NCBI GenBank assembly: GCA_003313425.1
Contig: NHZP01000033.1
Location: 248,001 to 312,000, forward strand
DNA from: Pseudopyrenochaeta lycopersici
Taxonomy: Eukaryota > Ascomycota > Dothideomycetes > Pleosporales > Pseudopyrenochaetaceae
DNA length: 64,000 nucleotides
Direction: 5' to 3'
The position numbers and the translations under genes were made by a program. The notes below the pieces were generated by a model that saw only the letters and a list, made by a program, of their open reading frames with translations, did not search any database and was not told the origin of the DNA. This document shows positions 43,493-56,704 of the stretch, piece by piece (positions within the stretch are counted from its first letter, which is position 1; every line of letters begins with the position of its first letter).

Positions 43493-44043
43493 ACATGGTT
43501 ACAAGGGTGCTGGGCATTCCAGGCGTTCGGTTACATTGAGTAAGGTTTGTGTGGCTAAGGCACATATTAACAATGAGGGTACATCATATAGTGGCGTTAT
43601 TTGCGTAGATTTATTGGGAAACAATCTCACCCCTCAGTTACGTTCCAAGCGAACATCTTTATTTCTCTTGTGCGTGGTTTTCTCTACCAATCCAGCGCCT
43701 TTTCGCGTGTTGAATATTTGGGGAAATGATAAGCAGACTCATTTTTGAGAAATGGTGCTGGCCACTCCACAGAGTGTCGTTCGTCGATGGATGTGGTATT
43801 GAAAGTGATTTGTCCAACGAGGAAGAATCCACCTTGGAAGAAGCGCGACACACCTGTTCCAGATTCATCCAAGGTAACGAATATGCAACAACCGGTGCGA
43901 ATGTCATGATCACAAGACATTGGGAAAGAGCAATATAAACACGTCTTAAAACATGCTACCAATCTTTGCATATACGGTTTACAGGTACTCGGCAACATTT
44001 TAGAGCGAGTTATACTATCACACTTCAACAGCCAGTTACGAAC
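43493..44043. other. Intergenic between PKS and cupredoxin gene ends
   Basis: Convergent 3' flanks; small overlapping frames without recognisable content. Confidence 0.45.
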
Positions 44044-44819
44044 TCACATGAACCAAGCAGCAGCAGCACCCAACACCAACGCCGCGACTCCGCTGATTTC
44101 ACCTGGTGCAATGACGGCAGCCGCGCCAGTTGCAGCGGGGGTTGCAGAGGCCGCAGCCGATCCAGTTGCTGATGACCTCTGAGAAGTAGTTGCCTGCCCA
44201 GATGCCGCGGATTGGGATGCGCTATGAATTGTCAATTTATTTCAATCACGAGTAAGGGGCCGTAACTTACGATGCGGTGGCGGAAGAGCTACCACTAGCA
44301 GAGAGAGCAGCAATCTCCGCATCAGTGAGAAGTTGTCCACCGCGGACACTGCTTGGTGTTTGACTGTTTGCATTCCTAGCTGCGCTAGCGTAGGCGTTGA
44401 GTCCCTGAGTTCCGTCGGCGCTGTACTCGATTAGTCACAACCCACTGAACAGCATTTGTATGATGCAGAATCGCTTACTTGACATTAATTCCGCCTACCA
44501 TGCCATTCTGGCAATGGCCAGGGATGGAGCAGTAGAAGAAAATTGGATCGGTGCTCGTCACATTCACCACGAACTTCCTCTGTCCGTTATTCGTGCCGCT
44601 ATAGCCGCCAGAGAAGAAGCCGTTATCTGAAGCTCGGCAAGGGGAGCTAAATGGGCCTTGGACAACATCATGATTAGGATTGAGTTCGAAGACCAGTGTA
44701 TCGCCTATCGAGGCAGATGTAGTTGAGGGCGTGAATTGCTGGCCGGGCCCGACTTGGATGGTGTGCACCTCTGCAGCCGCGACGGCAGCAAGGAAGGGAA
44801 TGAGAGTGGTGTAATGCAT
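44044..44819 (-). CDS. Secreted, probably GPI-anchored cupredoxin-like protein
   Basis: 222-aa protein from three exons (introns 44421-44478 and 44222-44270). Signal peptide MHYTTLIPFLAAVAAAEV from ATG 44819; the frame opens 18 codons upstream, but that part is not signal-like. Plastocyanin-type domain: IQVGPGQQFTPSTTSASIGD, FELNPNHDVVQ, and YCSIPGHCQNGMVGGINV, with His (NHDV), Cys, His and Met in the order of type-1 copper ligands. Then a Ser/Ala/Thr-rich stalk and a hydrophobic C-terminus (ISGVAALVLGAAAAWFM) consistent with GPI anchoring. This is the 'extracellular serine-rich' fungal family, probably wall-associated. It is convergent with the PKS and may be the cluster edge rather than a member. 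Confidence 0.92.
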
Positions 44820-47800
44820 GGTCGATAGTAAACGATTTTGATTCGCTGAGTGAAAGAGTGGACGTCGGATCAAGCTTTTCCAGTGATACCAGTAGGAGCT
44901 ATGTGATGAGAGCGATTGAGCACATTTCCAGGACTCAGCACGTATTTAAGAGCGAGCCTCCCTTACGAGCGCCGTCATCCCAAATCTCAGGCGTCGCACA
45001 GCCCCTCGGCTTCCAACCGCACCCGCATTCTTGGCTCCATACCTTAGCATCCGCTTTGACAACGGAGATTTTCAGCTTCAGGTCTGGTACCGGCGACACG
45101 GTGGCTTGCACAGCCTTCCTGCCACGGCGCGACTGCAACACGCGAGACTCGATTATCCTTGCGATTCAACGTTCGCTTGGAGACATGGTGCAGATTGGCC
45201 GGCGAAATCTTGTCCCTACCAAGGCGACCAAGAGGCCGAACCGGCCAGATACCCAATAGGGTTTTCGTTCCTGTAGCATCTAGGACAACAAACCAGGTAC
45301 CCGCTACTCTAGACTGTCCCTCGAGGACCGTGTTCTGCAACGCCAGGCCCATTTGAATGGCGAGGCTAGAGATTGCAGCTGAAATGTTCAAAGCCGGCCT
45401 TAGCTGCCCTAGCCAGTTCTTCCCCACATTCTCGGTCCCAGCCCCGCGTCCCTGCATGCCAATCATCGTACCGCTCTCCGATCGAGTGTCAACATGGCAG
45501 AACGACAAGAGGCACGGATACTGAGGCGCTCTGAAATGAATTTTGAGGCAATACCAAGATAAACTGATCTTAAATCCGGATAAATATTTACAGGGCGAGA
45601 ATTCGCGGTCAAAAAACGTGTTAACGATTCCAAATAATGTTAAACGAGGCGTGATTTCGGTGCCTTTGGGTCCCAGTATCGGTCCGACGCCAACTTTGGC
45701 CCTAGAATGAGCACCGTTTGAATTTCTCGATCACACAACCACCTTCCTCAAACATTACGCGTCCATCCCGATTCATGATACAGCTGCTAGATTCCGCCAA
45801 CCATTAGTAATGCTGAGTATGGTTATACGCAGAAACAATCGCTCTTAAGACGGAGGCTGTGTTGCTTAGCTCCGAGGATCGCTAAATAAACGCCCAGAGC
45901 CAAGCTTCTCATACGCTGGAGAAATTATCCACAATCGTCAAGACAGCTGCTCATAGGAGGAGGCTTTTGAGAGTGGGACGACTTGAGAAGAATCCTGAGC
46001 TGTTCTGACGGAAACCTTGAGGCCTGTGCTATGTGGCCATTTCCAAACAGGTTGGCAGATGCACGGTGGCTGCTGTAAGAATTGCAAGGCTGTATTTGAT
46101 CTCACTACCAACAACAAGCTCTTCATATTCGTCCGTAAACAGTTCAGAGATACTCGGACTGGGGTTTTCGTTGGATGATGGCAGTCTACGAATAAGGTTA
46201 CGATTGCTTGATTACGCCGTCAAACTAGCAACGTTAAGCAACACGCAATCTTACTCTATGCCAGTAGGAGCCGCTTCTCGCCCAGCCTGTATCACTGGTA
46301 CTCGAATTACAAGCCCGGCAAAATCTGTACATACTGCCGCAAACGCGACGACTGCCGCGAACAAGTCGCACACGTAGTGACTCGCGATGCGCAAACGGAG
46401 CCACTGACAAGATTGGCTATGATCGGCTAGAAGGCGGTACTAAATGTCATTCCACTGGGTACATCGCAGAGCGATGCAGGAGCCTGCCCCAATATCACAA
46501 TCGAAATCGGGCCAGCCACGGGAAGTAAATTGCTGTGGCACGAGTTACGCAGAATGAACGTGCTTATCGCACTCCCTGGAAAAATAAACAAAAGTCTCTT
46601 TGTTTCAAGAACTTAGTTTTCGGTCGACAGCGAGCAGAGGGCGCGACTGACAAATGGTACATACCATGAGCTTGCTTTACGAACGGACGAATCACAGCCG
46701 CTCAACCGTGCGCAGTTAAATTAGCTCGCCGAAAATGGTTACAAAGTTTACTTGCGAGCACTGTTTGGAGGCTTTTTTACCACCCTACTCATGTGGACCA
46801 TATCATGAGCTAAGCATACAGTAAATTTACGATTGCACAGGCTGCTATTGCGTATGATTGAGTTCAGAACCTCGATGTATCGTGGAGTCATCCGCATGTT
46901 CAAGCACCAACTTTGAGGAAAGTTCAATTCACACGTCGAAAGTATAGACACAAAATATTGAGGTGAAGAAGCGACAAGTCTGTAATAATGTGCGGGCTAT
47001 CTGCTGAGCGCGGTGGATGGAACGTCAGTGAGGTAGCGACGCGAATCAGTGGCCAGGGTGTTCATTAAATTCGTGACTAGATGTCTCGGTGCCCCGGCAG
47101 AGGACAACTAGAAGCGGACCGTTTGTGTGGGCTAAGACTCGCGCTTATCTTCATCTGAACAGTTCACAAGGCGTAACGTCGGCGGTAATAGTAATCTTCC
47201 TTCTACGGGAACTAGGGTTGCCAAGTGCTGAGTAAATATTTAGGTACTTAGGACTCGCTGTGGTTGCTTTCATGAACTTCTTCCCTAACATCCTCTCACA
47301 AGCCAATTCATGGAGGGTGTCTAGCGATGCATTTTCTTTCTCTAATTCACTGCCATACCGCTTCGACTATGGTCCTCCCTCCGATGGTCGCTGGGAGCGT
47401 CTATGGCAAATGTCCAACCCCTTGAAGGCCTCTTTAGCTGGGCAAAATATCCATGACAGTACCACTACTTCCACCGTCCCCTTAATTTCTGGTCCAGTAG
47501 TACAAAAACATCCACTCCAGATGTGAGAAAGGACTTTGAAGTCGAAATTGGGGCAGAAAACCGTGCCCCGATTGCATGATGTGCGGCGCATCGAAAAAGA
47601 CGTAACAGCCAGGGTACGCAGTGGGGCGTTTGTCCTGGAGAAATCATTTTCCAAGGTCCTGGATTTTCCAAGTCATGGGATCGATAGTCCATATAGAAGG
47701 CTGTTGGGGTATAAAAGGACCCACATCGCCGACTGAAGAGGTGACTGTCACAGTCATTTTGCGCCAAACCCACCTCTCCGACTTTTTGTGCTTTACTGGA

Positions 47801-49398
47801 AGGTAAGTCGATAAGCTAAAGCTTCTACACTGGAAGATAGGACTCATCTCTGGTCTTATGAGCAGCATGGGGTTGTGAGCATTTAGTGATGATACAAGCC
47901 AATTTTACCACCTTTGAACATATTGTCGAAGACAATCATCTCGCTATGATTATGGCCCTGCGACATGATCAAGCTCTAGTGTGCGGCCACTTTCTAAATA
48001 TAAGACGCGATGGCAGGTCAGAGGCTTTGGCGAAAAAGTGAAGATCACTAAATCGGGTCGCACATGGGCTTTCAGGTCAGCCCATCGCGCGTCAACAACG
48101 TTTTTGCTATATCCTATACCAACGAGCCTTGAAGACGAACAGTATCACATCTCACACAGATGAACTTCTAGGCACCCAGCATGCGACAGGTGGTGCCACA
48201 ACCACGCCAGCCACGGGATACTCAGACAACGCTAGTTTTCGCCCTAGTCAATTCTGGCCTACAGACCCCTCTTCACAACATACGCTAAAACCTGAGGACC
48301 CCACAGGGCTCTCATACTCAGTGGCGCCGTGAGCGGAACATCGCTTTCCTGAGCTGTATCCGACGAAATGTTGCCAACGATACGTTTAATGGCAGACTGC
48401 ACCACGAAAACATGGCTCCATGGAACCTGGCCAAGAAGCAAAAAGCACTCAGGCGAGGGACAACGCAACTTAACGTAAATCATAGTGGTTCAAAGTACGA
48501 CGGCAATTCGGGGCATTTCCCTCCACGGTCTAGCTGGGAACCTGGATTGTACGGTACAATCTTACCATATCAAGATGCTCCGCTCATCGTCTTCACAACA
48601 CCTCGACCCGGCTTTCTATAGTAATACACCCGTCCCGTCTATGACTCGCATTCACCGTGTCCTATCAACAAATCTCAGTGCATGTCGTTGGCCAGACGTT
48701 TTATCGGTACAGCTCTGCGCTATCGGGCTCTTGGATTGTTTGCGAGGAAAGCATCCAGAAGCGCGTGACTGGCTAACATTCAACATTCAGATGAAAAGTT
48801 GTATAAAGATCTTGGAAGAGCTTTGCGATGTTCTGGACAGATGTGAGTATAACCTTTGTGGCTTGAGAAGACAAGAGAGAGTTGTGCCCAATCCGTCGCT
48901 ATTCGGGCCGTCTCCATCAGCCACGGACCGTGCACCAGGCAAAGTATCCCTGGCCAATCCGTTGCTGTGCCTTACTAGCACTCAATCGGGAGTTCTTCCG
49001 CACAGGACCGCACTGCTCAGAATATCCATCCGCCGCTGTACGGCAGGATTGCTGAAACGGGCTGCTGCTCACCGTTGACGCCGCTGCGTTCGTGTCCAAA
49101 GCAAGGCTCAAAGTCAGTTCATCTCTGGCTAATAGAATGCAATGAGACGCTGCTCGGGCCACGATAACCATCCATCGCAGATGTCCCGCCAATAAGGCCT
49201 AAGCATGTAGACAAGCACCCTAGAAAGCTTATGCGGGGCCCCCATGGGACATGTCCGCTTCCTCGGCGTTACCACCGACGCTGATCCTGAAGAATGGTGA
49301 GTATTTAAGCATCCCAGATCCACCTCGTCTGCTTGGCTATTGCATCGCGCTGTTTAATTACCCTTCGCAGTGGGACAGAGACGGCGCACTAACTGAAA
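44820..49398. other. Gene-poor 4.6-kb region
   Basis: No supported gene. Antiparallel frames at 44858-45259 (+) and 45044-45508 (-) overlap and have no domain. A frame at 48485-49078 (+, 197 codons) has ordinary composition but no recognisable motif and no obvious splice partner. Near 46445-46528 the frame KCHSTGYIAERCRSL resembles a retroelement gag zinc knuckle with the His replaced by Tyr, ending in a stop; tentative. A TATTTAAG TATA-like sequence at 49302-49309 sits about 90 bp before the sugar-porter ATG. Confidence 0.45.
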
Positions 49399-51252
49399 AT
49401 GACGGGCACTGTCGAGCCAAGGCATGACGCGACCAACGTCAACATGGTCGACGATGATGTCAAGGAGAAGACAATTCATCAGTCAGAGGTCTTGCACGAC
49501 AAAGATATCATGACCGATGCCCAGAATGCCGAGAACCGTGAGCACGAGATGGGTCTCTGGGAGGCAGTCAAGGATCACCCTATGGCTTGCTTTTGGGCGT
49601 TCATCTTCTGCTTTACAATTGTGAGTCCCAACACCTTTGAGTATTCTTTACCTTAATCCTCACGTACATACCATAGAATTACAACTGATATCCGCTAGGT
49701 CATGGAATCCTTCGACATGTTTCTGAACGGGAACTTTGTCGCACTTACGGCTTTCAAGAACCGGTACGGCGTGTATGTTGAAGGAGCTGGTTATACCATC
49801 CCCACCAAATGGCAGAGTTCTCTCTTCCAAGCCGGCCAGTGTGGTGCATTTGTCGGTGTCTTCATGGCTGGACCAATTACCAATCGTATTGGTTACCGCT
49901 GGACTACCCTCTTGGCCCTAGTTCTCATGAACGCTACAATCTTCATTTCCTTCTTCGTGAGTATAATCAACCTTTTTTCTGAGCTCATGGTCTGATAGCG
50001 CTCATTAGGCCGATTCACTCGCAGTCCTCGTGATCGGACAAGCGTTTGAAGGTATACCGTGGGGATTCTTCATTGCAAACTCCCCCGCCTATGCTAGTGA
50101 GGTTGTTCCTCTCGTCCTTCGTGGTGCTTGCACAGCCACTCTCCAAATGGCCTGGTCTATTGGTGGTATTATTGTCGCCGCCGCCACCTATGGCTACAAC
50201 AAGCGAAACGATGAGTGGGCATGGCGAGGACCTCTTGCCTTGCAGTGGGTTTTTCCAGTGAGTGTCTCCTCCTTAATATTAAGTACACGGAAGCTAATAT
50301 CGTCAGACACCACTTATGGTTCTCGTATTCTTCGCTCCTGAGTCTCCGTGGTGGCTTGTACGCCACGGGCGCAAGGATCAAGCTCTCAAGTCAATCAAGC
50401 GCCTCGGTCGAAAGAATGGAACCCAAGCGAGTGCCGAGGAAACCCTCGCTATGATGGAACGAACCGTTCAAATTGAAGCTCATTTGGGTAGTGAACCTAC
50501 TCTTCTCGACCTCTTCAAGGGGACCGATTTCAGGCGAACAATGATCACCTGCTTGATGTACGCGTCACAGAACTTTGCCGGTAATCTGATTGCCAACCAG
50601 GCGACCTTCTTCTTTGAGCGTGAGTACCCGCATCCGACAAGATTCAAGGATGGATCGCTGACTTTGCTTAGAGGCTGGAATGTCGACTGACTTCTCCTTC
50701 AAACTCAACCTGATCAATTCATGCCTTGGCTTGATTGCCAACATGCTCGCTTGGCCCCTCAGCGGCTGGTTTGGCCGTCGAACCATCTATCTCTGGGGTA
50801 CAGCTACCAACGTCACTCTGCTCTTCTTGCTCGGTGTTTGCGCCTCCATCCCACAGAACAGCGCAACCAACTACGCCCAGGCTTGCCTGGGTGTGATGAT
50901 CTCGTTCGTTTTTGCTGGTGCCATGGGACCGATATCATACTCCATCATTGCTGAGACGTCCTCAGTCCGTCTTCGCGCTTTGAGCACTGGTGTTGGTCGT
51001 GCCGCTTACTACGTTGCCGAGATCCCTATGATCTACCTGGCCTCGCAGATGCTCAACCCAACTGGATGGGACCTTGCTGGCAAGTGCGGATACGTCTGGG
51101 GAGGGACCGCTTGTGTCTGCTTCGTCTCGGCCTACTTTGGCCTTCCTGAACTCAAGGACCGCTCGTATCGTGAACTTGATATCTTGTTCAACCGCAGGGT
51201 TCCTGCTAGGAAGTTCAAGACGACCATCATTGACGTCAAGGACAATGAGTGA
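49399..51252 (+). CDS. MFS sugar porter (maltose/alpha-glucoside permease-like)
   Basis: 540-aa, 12-helix transporter of the sugar-porter subfamily, closest in look to fungal MAL-type alpha-glucoside:proton symporters. Five exons; introns 49621-49698, 49957-50008, 50258-50306 and 50620-50671 (49-78 nt), all phases exact. Motifs: hydrophilic N-terminus of about 60 residues; SSLFQAGQCGAFVGVFMAG and ITNRIGYRWTTLL (family loop 2-3 GRR region); PESPWWLVRHGR (PESPR signature variant) after helix 6; LSGWFGRRTIYLWG; and MGPISYSIIAETSSVRLR. Intact. Plasma-membrane uptake of di- or trisaccharides is likely; substrate is inferred from family. A TATA-like box (49302-49309) precedes it. No linked glucosidase gene is visible. 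Confidence 0.94.
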
Positions 51253-52144
51253 GGTGTTGTGGATGATGAGCGAGCTACACGGTTATGGGCAGAGAATGAC
51301 GGGCTGCATTTCAGGAGGAGCAATAAACACATTTTTGTTCTGCTCATAGGATGTACAGAAATGCTGAAACCTTCTTTACTTTGGTTAATTACATGTATAC
51401 AACGCGCAAACGTCCATTAGCAGATGAGATTATGACAACATCTCCCTAAAGCTTTGTCCTAATCCAGTATATAAAGTTTTGACTAAATATATTTGCTCCC
51501 ACACCGCATGGCTTGAATGTTTTGTCTTTCATAGACTTCATAATCGTAGCCTTGCTGCTATTCACTGGTAGATGAATGAAAAGGCAAAAACAAGGGGGAG
51601 GGGTTCGATGGATTAATCTTATACTACCATCACGCTCCTCAAAACAGAGGATGACAGCAGCGTTCTTCCATGAACTACCAGTAAAGCTGTGAGCAGCATG
51701 GTTGTGCATATTAAGCTAGCTAGGGCCCCTGGCAAGAAGTAAGGATACTTCGCGCCAATGCAATACGAAAGTACGCGAAAATGAGAAGCATATGGTGTCT
51801 CAAGGCCTAATAAGGCCAAAATTGGCGGCATATGCACATTTGCTGCTATAACAGACTGAATTTTCCGTTGCAGGTAACTTATGGCGTCATTAGTGACAGC
51901 ACTAACTACGCGCTATCTACGGAGGAAGATTCATTCTTTTAGGAGTTAGTACTATATGGTATCCGGCAAGAATCGCAGAGGGATACTTGTGGCATGAGTA
52001 GCGACGGACAATGTTGAGCCTTTACGGAGTGCCGTAGCCAATATATCACTCGTCGATCTTTGTCAAGTTCTTGTTTCATGCCTGACCAAAACTGGATAGT
52101 GAGATACCACGATGGGATGTCACCTAAGTATACCATGGTGTTCT
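51253..52144. other. Intergenic, no gene seen
   Basis: Convergent 3' flanks of the sugar porter and the kinase pseudogene. AT-leaning; nothing recognisable. Confidence 0.45.
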
Positions 52145-54034
52145 TTACGAATACTCCTCTTCATCAAAGTCATCGAGAATCCAATGCTCGTCTAACCTCA
52201 GACGTTCCTCGTCAGACTCAGCTGCCTCAGGCGCATCAGCTTTCAGCTTCCTCTCCCGTTGTCTTATCTCATCATACTGCTCGGAGGGAACCCAACCCTC
52301 AGGCCCAATTCCGATAGCGTCTTTACAAACCTGGAGCTGTTCGTCTGCCTCAATTTGTGCAATGTTCAGGCGTAAACACTCGTTCACCTCGTCCTTCGAA
52401 AATGCAATCGGGCAAGGCGGCTTCATGTTGTTGCTCGCGGTGGACTCTGAAGCGGCGATCTTGGCCCAGTTCTGCGTAAAACTTATCAGGCCGGCTTTAA
52501 GGGTCACGTTATCGCCTTCCCAAGGATAACTGGAGTGATCAAAAAGTCTGCGTCTCAACGCACTGAAATCGTCAGTTAAGGCGTCATAGTGCTTCGGATT
52601 CAGTTTCGCTGTATTTGCGACATAGTAGTAGTGAAGTTGACGGCGACGTAGTGCAAGACTTGTTCGAATTGTTTATTTTCGCTAAGGTCATCGAAATCAG
52701 GTGGTAATTCAGGGAAGCTCCCCGATTCCGAGACACTGTCGCCATAATTCTGAAGGCTAGATGGGATACCGCATTGCAGAAAGAGCGGGAGTATTACGCA
52801 GTGTTGCCAGTCAATAAGGCCGGTGATGCGAAGTTCATCAGAGACGAACACATTATTTGGTTGGAGATCAGGATGTCTTAGCATTGGGCGGGTAAGCGCA
52901 TTGTTGCCATTTGGTATAAGGTAAGGTACGATTCGTAGGTATTTTTCAAGGCTCTCAAGGTGCTGAAAGTGTTTGCTTTTGATAATCATATATTTCTCGA
53001 CGCAGAGGTTGGAAGGGATGAAGCGGTCGGCCGAAGCGAGTTAAGTATGCAATCTCCTTCTTAGCCCCAGCGGAAAGAACCGCTGCGTCATCTATATCTA
53101 TGGGGCATTTAGCAAGGCTGTTGATGATTGAAGAAAGTAATCTAGAGCAAATAAAAACAACGATCATTGGCGTATGCATAACAGAACTGGTACGTACATG
53201 GTCCACGATCAGCCTGGATCTTAAGTCTCTTTCCATACCATAGCCCAAGTCTAGTGTCAGGACCTATGCAAAAGCGATTGTCCTGTGCAGAAACGGTAGT
53301 TGGGATGTCAATCTTGCTCAACCCAGCTTTCAGATCCTTGGCATAGTTAAAGACTACCACTTGCTGGAAACCTTAGAGCAAATATTTGAGCCTCCAACTC
53401 CACCAGCTGAGTGATGACTTTAATCCTAGCATTTTCGGGTAAGCTGACCTAGATGTCGCCTAAGTTGTGTCCACGAACAAGCTCCATAGAAATGTATTCT
53501 GTCCCAGCAGAATTCTCTGATGTCGTAGAGTAGCTGTAGATCGTAGGGACAGGTACGCCGTGCAAGCGGAGAAAATCAATCGTCGCGACCTCACTTGCTA
53601 TGATGAGGTGCTTTGGTTCGGTAGCTGGATAAGGTATGCGTCCAATGAACTGGAATCCATCATGCATAATGACTAGGAAAGTTCGATTGAAACCTCCTTC
53701 AGCTAACTTTTCGAATCGAGCGACGTCTTCCACCCTTCGATTGACGGCTGCAGCCGCAGAGCGCTTAAGTTCTGCGACATTAAAAACACGCCTTCTTTCA
53801 GAATGCCTCAAGGCATAATTCCAACTCCAATCTTCAGTCAGTAATGAAAGCAAGTTTATGTTGAGGGACAACAAACATCCACCGCCCCGACGTGTACTCG
53901 AATAGCTCGGAAGTTTGCTCTATTGATGATTTACCAGCCAGATAACGTGTTGATTTTGTGAAGAGTCTTCTGGCTCTTAGGTGTGTGGCCCTTCGCGGAA
54001 GAGGACGACAGCAGACATGAAAACGCCATGACAT
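52145..54034 (-). pseudogene. AIM9/APH-like phosphotransferase pseudogene
   Basis: Collinear with fungal mitochondrial AIM9-like proteins of the aminoglycoside-phosphotransferase fold. ATG 54034 starts a basic presequence (MSWRFHVCCRPLPRRATH). A 52-nt intron (53825-53876) restores SGRWIWNYALRHSERRR. Then the N-lobe (LAEGGFNRTFLVIMHDG), ATP-lobe segments, catalytic HPDLQPNNVFV, metal-site GLIDWQH and an acidic C-terminus. Lesions: TAG at 53449-53451 where NLGDI is followed by Trp in the family; a 1-bp shift near 53347 (GSL to YAKDLKAGL); a shift at about 52965-52985 (YDYQKQ to HLESLEKYL); another at about 52655-52670 (FEQVL to LRRRQLHYYY). Another intron is needed near 53090-53190. Because conservation is otherwise high, loss looks recent. 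Active-site residues are still visible. Alternative: some 'shifts' could be assembly errors. Confidence 0.86.
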
Positions 54035-56704
54035 GGTCGATCAAAGGACAGAGATAGCAGGAATGGGAGGAGTTATTTTCTGGGCAAGATTGTTGAATAC
54101 GCTGACTAATGCGGTCAGATCTGTGGCAGGCATACGGTGCTGGCCAACGACTGCGCAATGCTATACACGCTGCTCTTGGTGTCTTTGGGATTGTCGCGCT
54201 GCAGCATTGTAGTTGTAGTGGTTACGCGTCAGATCGTTGCGCGAGTGGCTCCTGCAGCCTGCGCGTTTCTAGCGGGCCCGCTGTTGCCCGCCGTTGCGCG
54301 CCATGGACATTACTGGTAGATTGGCGGGGCTAGCTATCGCCCTGCAGACTGCACCACAGCGACCCACATCACCAACGTCTGCATCGCCCATTATAGGAGA
54401 TCGCGGGGAAAGATTGAATTTTCTATTTCGCAAGACCCTTCGCGCCAACCTGAACCTGCATTGATTGGCAGCCGGCTTTGAAATGCCGTGCACTTTGATT
54501 GCGCATTGTACTCATCCTGCTTACCAAGTCTTTCGCTGCATTGCCTCCATACACAATACGCGACATGAACTATCACTGCAATCGTGTCTAAAGCGTGTCA
54601 ATCTTGCTGAGTAGTCATATTGTACCTAGCACTCAGTGGGCCGCTCGCTCAAAATTTCATACGATCCAAGTGCCATTTGTAACGACAGTTCTTCTAACAA
54701 TGGCTGTCATATGATTGTCTGCTAAAACAAATCAGGAAGCTCTCTTGTAGAGCCAAGGTTGATATTTTCGCTTCTCATGCGACTGATGAGTCTAGCTACG
54801 TAGCTTGTATAATCGAGTGATATAGTAATGCCTTCACAGGAAAATCTGCCCCAAAGTGAGCAAAGTGCATGCGGGGTGCATAATTTTCTGCATGTGTGGG
54901 AAGCACTGGAAGGATTGAGGCTGTGAAATAGTGGCCCCGAGTTGTATCAAAGAGCGAGCCGAAGACGTGTAAAATGACGCTGAACTGCGTACTCTCCTTT
55001 TCAAATGGCGACAACACGCCCAAAATCTTTGCTAGATTCGAAAGACATCGTGAATACAAACGCTTGCGACGCTTCCAGCGAATTACATCAAGTACAACTA
55101 TAAGCGAGCGATGTTCTACATCAGAAGTCTAGATTGCAGCGCTGCCACTGTCATGGTAATATTTGAGAGTTGTTGCCACAATTGCCCGTAAGGCATCCTA
55201 ACGCTTGCACTGCAGCCCCCATCCCCGTATCTGACAGAAATGGCCACATAGAGATTATATTTTGGTGGGCAAGTGTGGTTATTGATATCTAGATTCTGCA
55301 AATTCATTGATAATGTCTCCTATTCATGTAGGACTCTTTTAGAATTCAATTCTTCATTTCCTACTTGGCGAGATCCAGCTAAAGAAATGATAGATCGACT
55401 CGCATTCTACTCAGCCGGCCTAGACGGTAGCTCATTGTCTAGTATTTCTAGCCATAATTTCAGTATCGTTGTTAGTCTTAAAAATGATAACACGTCTCCA
55501 AACAAGGAGTCTGATCACAAATGCTGAGCCTACGGAACTCTGACATGTATCGTATCTTGATCAACGTACCTACAATCACCTTTAGGAAGTTGCCGACGGA
55601 GTATGGCGCACAGCGATGTTAGTCCCAAGGCTGACTTGCTATCATCAATGGCTGGACCCCAAAACCCTGCGTACAGGAGCTGGCGATCAAGCCCATTTGT
55701 CACAGATTGATTTGTTTCACGGAACGCAGCGTATTTGTGTTGGATTTGCTGTTCAAAGCCACTGTCCCAAGACGCTAATGTTTCAGCCCTAGAGCTTATG
55801 TTGATAGAGTTAATGTTCTCAAGCATCCAGCTACTGCTGCTTTCGCCAAGGTTGTCTAGCGTTTGTGAGCGCGAACTTCCGATGTCAACGGAGCATCTGT
55901 TTCCACATTATCCAGGCTCTGTCTTTAGGTAACTACGTTTCTGTAAAGACGATAGTCATAAGATAATCATGAAACTACTCTGTCAGCACAGATGCCGCTG
56001 TGCGCCTATTAGCGCTAATGCTTTCACATGCTTGGCCCCCGCAATCCCCACTGGCAGGTTCCGAATCAAGATCGCGAGTTTTCTATCTAATTCACCCTGT
56101 CGCATAAGAAATCTTAACCCAAGTCTTCAAACATCAATACGACACATCGCTCCTAAAGTTAGCAATCGCTCATCGTGCAGGGAGGTTGCACAAGCACAAT
56201 TGCTATATTCGAATGGCGAGTGTAGATCATATCGGGCCGACATGGCTTCGCCCCACACAGTCTCATCCTACATATCTAAAGCCGCCTTAGGCCTCCACAG
56301 TTCTACAGAAACTCACGGTCCATACTTGCAATTTGAGTTATACAAGGCTTCATTTGATTAAAACGTTCTGGGTTTACTACAGCAAGGCCTTGTCACAGGC
56401 CGCAATGGCGTTGTTACTCAGGTCCGCCTGCCGAGCATTCTCGTACAATCAAACCTGTTCGAGCATTCCAGCCTGAAGCATCATAGGCTTGGGTTGAATC
56501 CATGTAAAATATGAATAGACACAGGAAAGTACATAAAGAGGGTAGAGGTTGCTCTGCAGAAGGTATTCATCTTTTCAACAGACCAACAACTACAGCATAC
56601 CAATACAACTACTCTCCGCTTTCGAGCAATCCTAAAAATCTATCTTTCGCATATTGTGCATCACTGTATATCTTCTTCTTGCGCAATCTTTGAAAACCAT
56701 CAAA
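54035..56704. other. Gene-poor 2.7-kb region
   Basis: No supported gene. Short frames occur on both strands (for example 55530-55826 minus, 55969-56361 plus), but none has a domain, signal peptide or consistent splice partner. The right end contains the promoter of the secreted-protein gene. Confidence 0.45.

Noticed and set aside
44858..45508. Overlapping antiparallel frames upstream of the cupredoxin gene
   Set aside because: Neither has a recognisable motif, and they overlap; both are probably chance.
46300..46376. CTYCRKRDDCRE as a Zn2Cys6 regulator of the PKS
   Set aside because: Cysteine spacing (CX2CX5C only) does not fit the Zn2Cys6 pattern, and no downstream fungal transcription-factor domain follows.
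48485..49078. 197-codon open frame as a gene
   Set aside because: No domain, signal or convincing splice partner, although composition is protein-like. Left as an unsupported frame.
55530..56361. Frames on both strands in the 54-56.7 kb gap as genes
   Set aside because: No domain, no consistent exon structure, and both strands are open in parts, as expected by chance.
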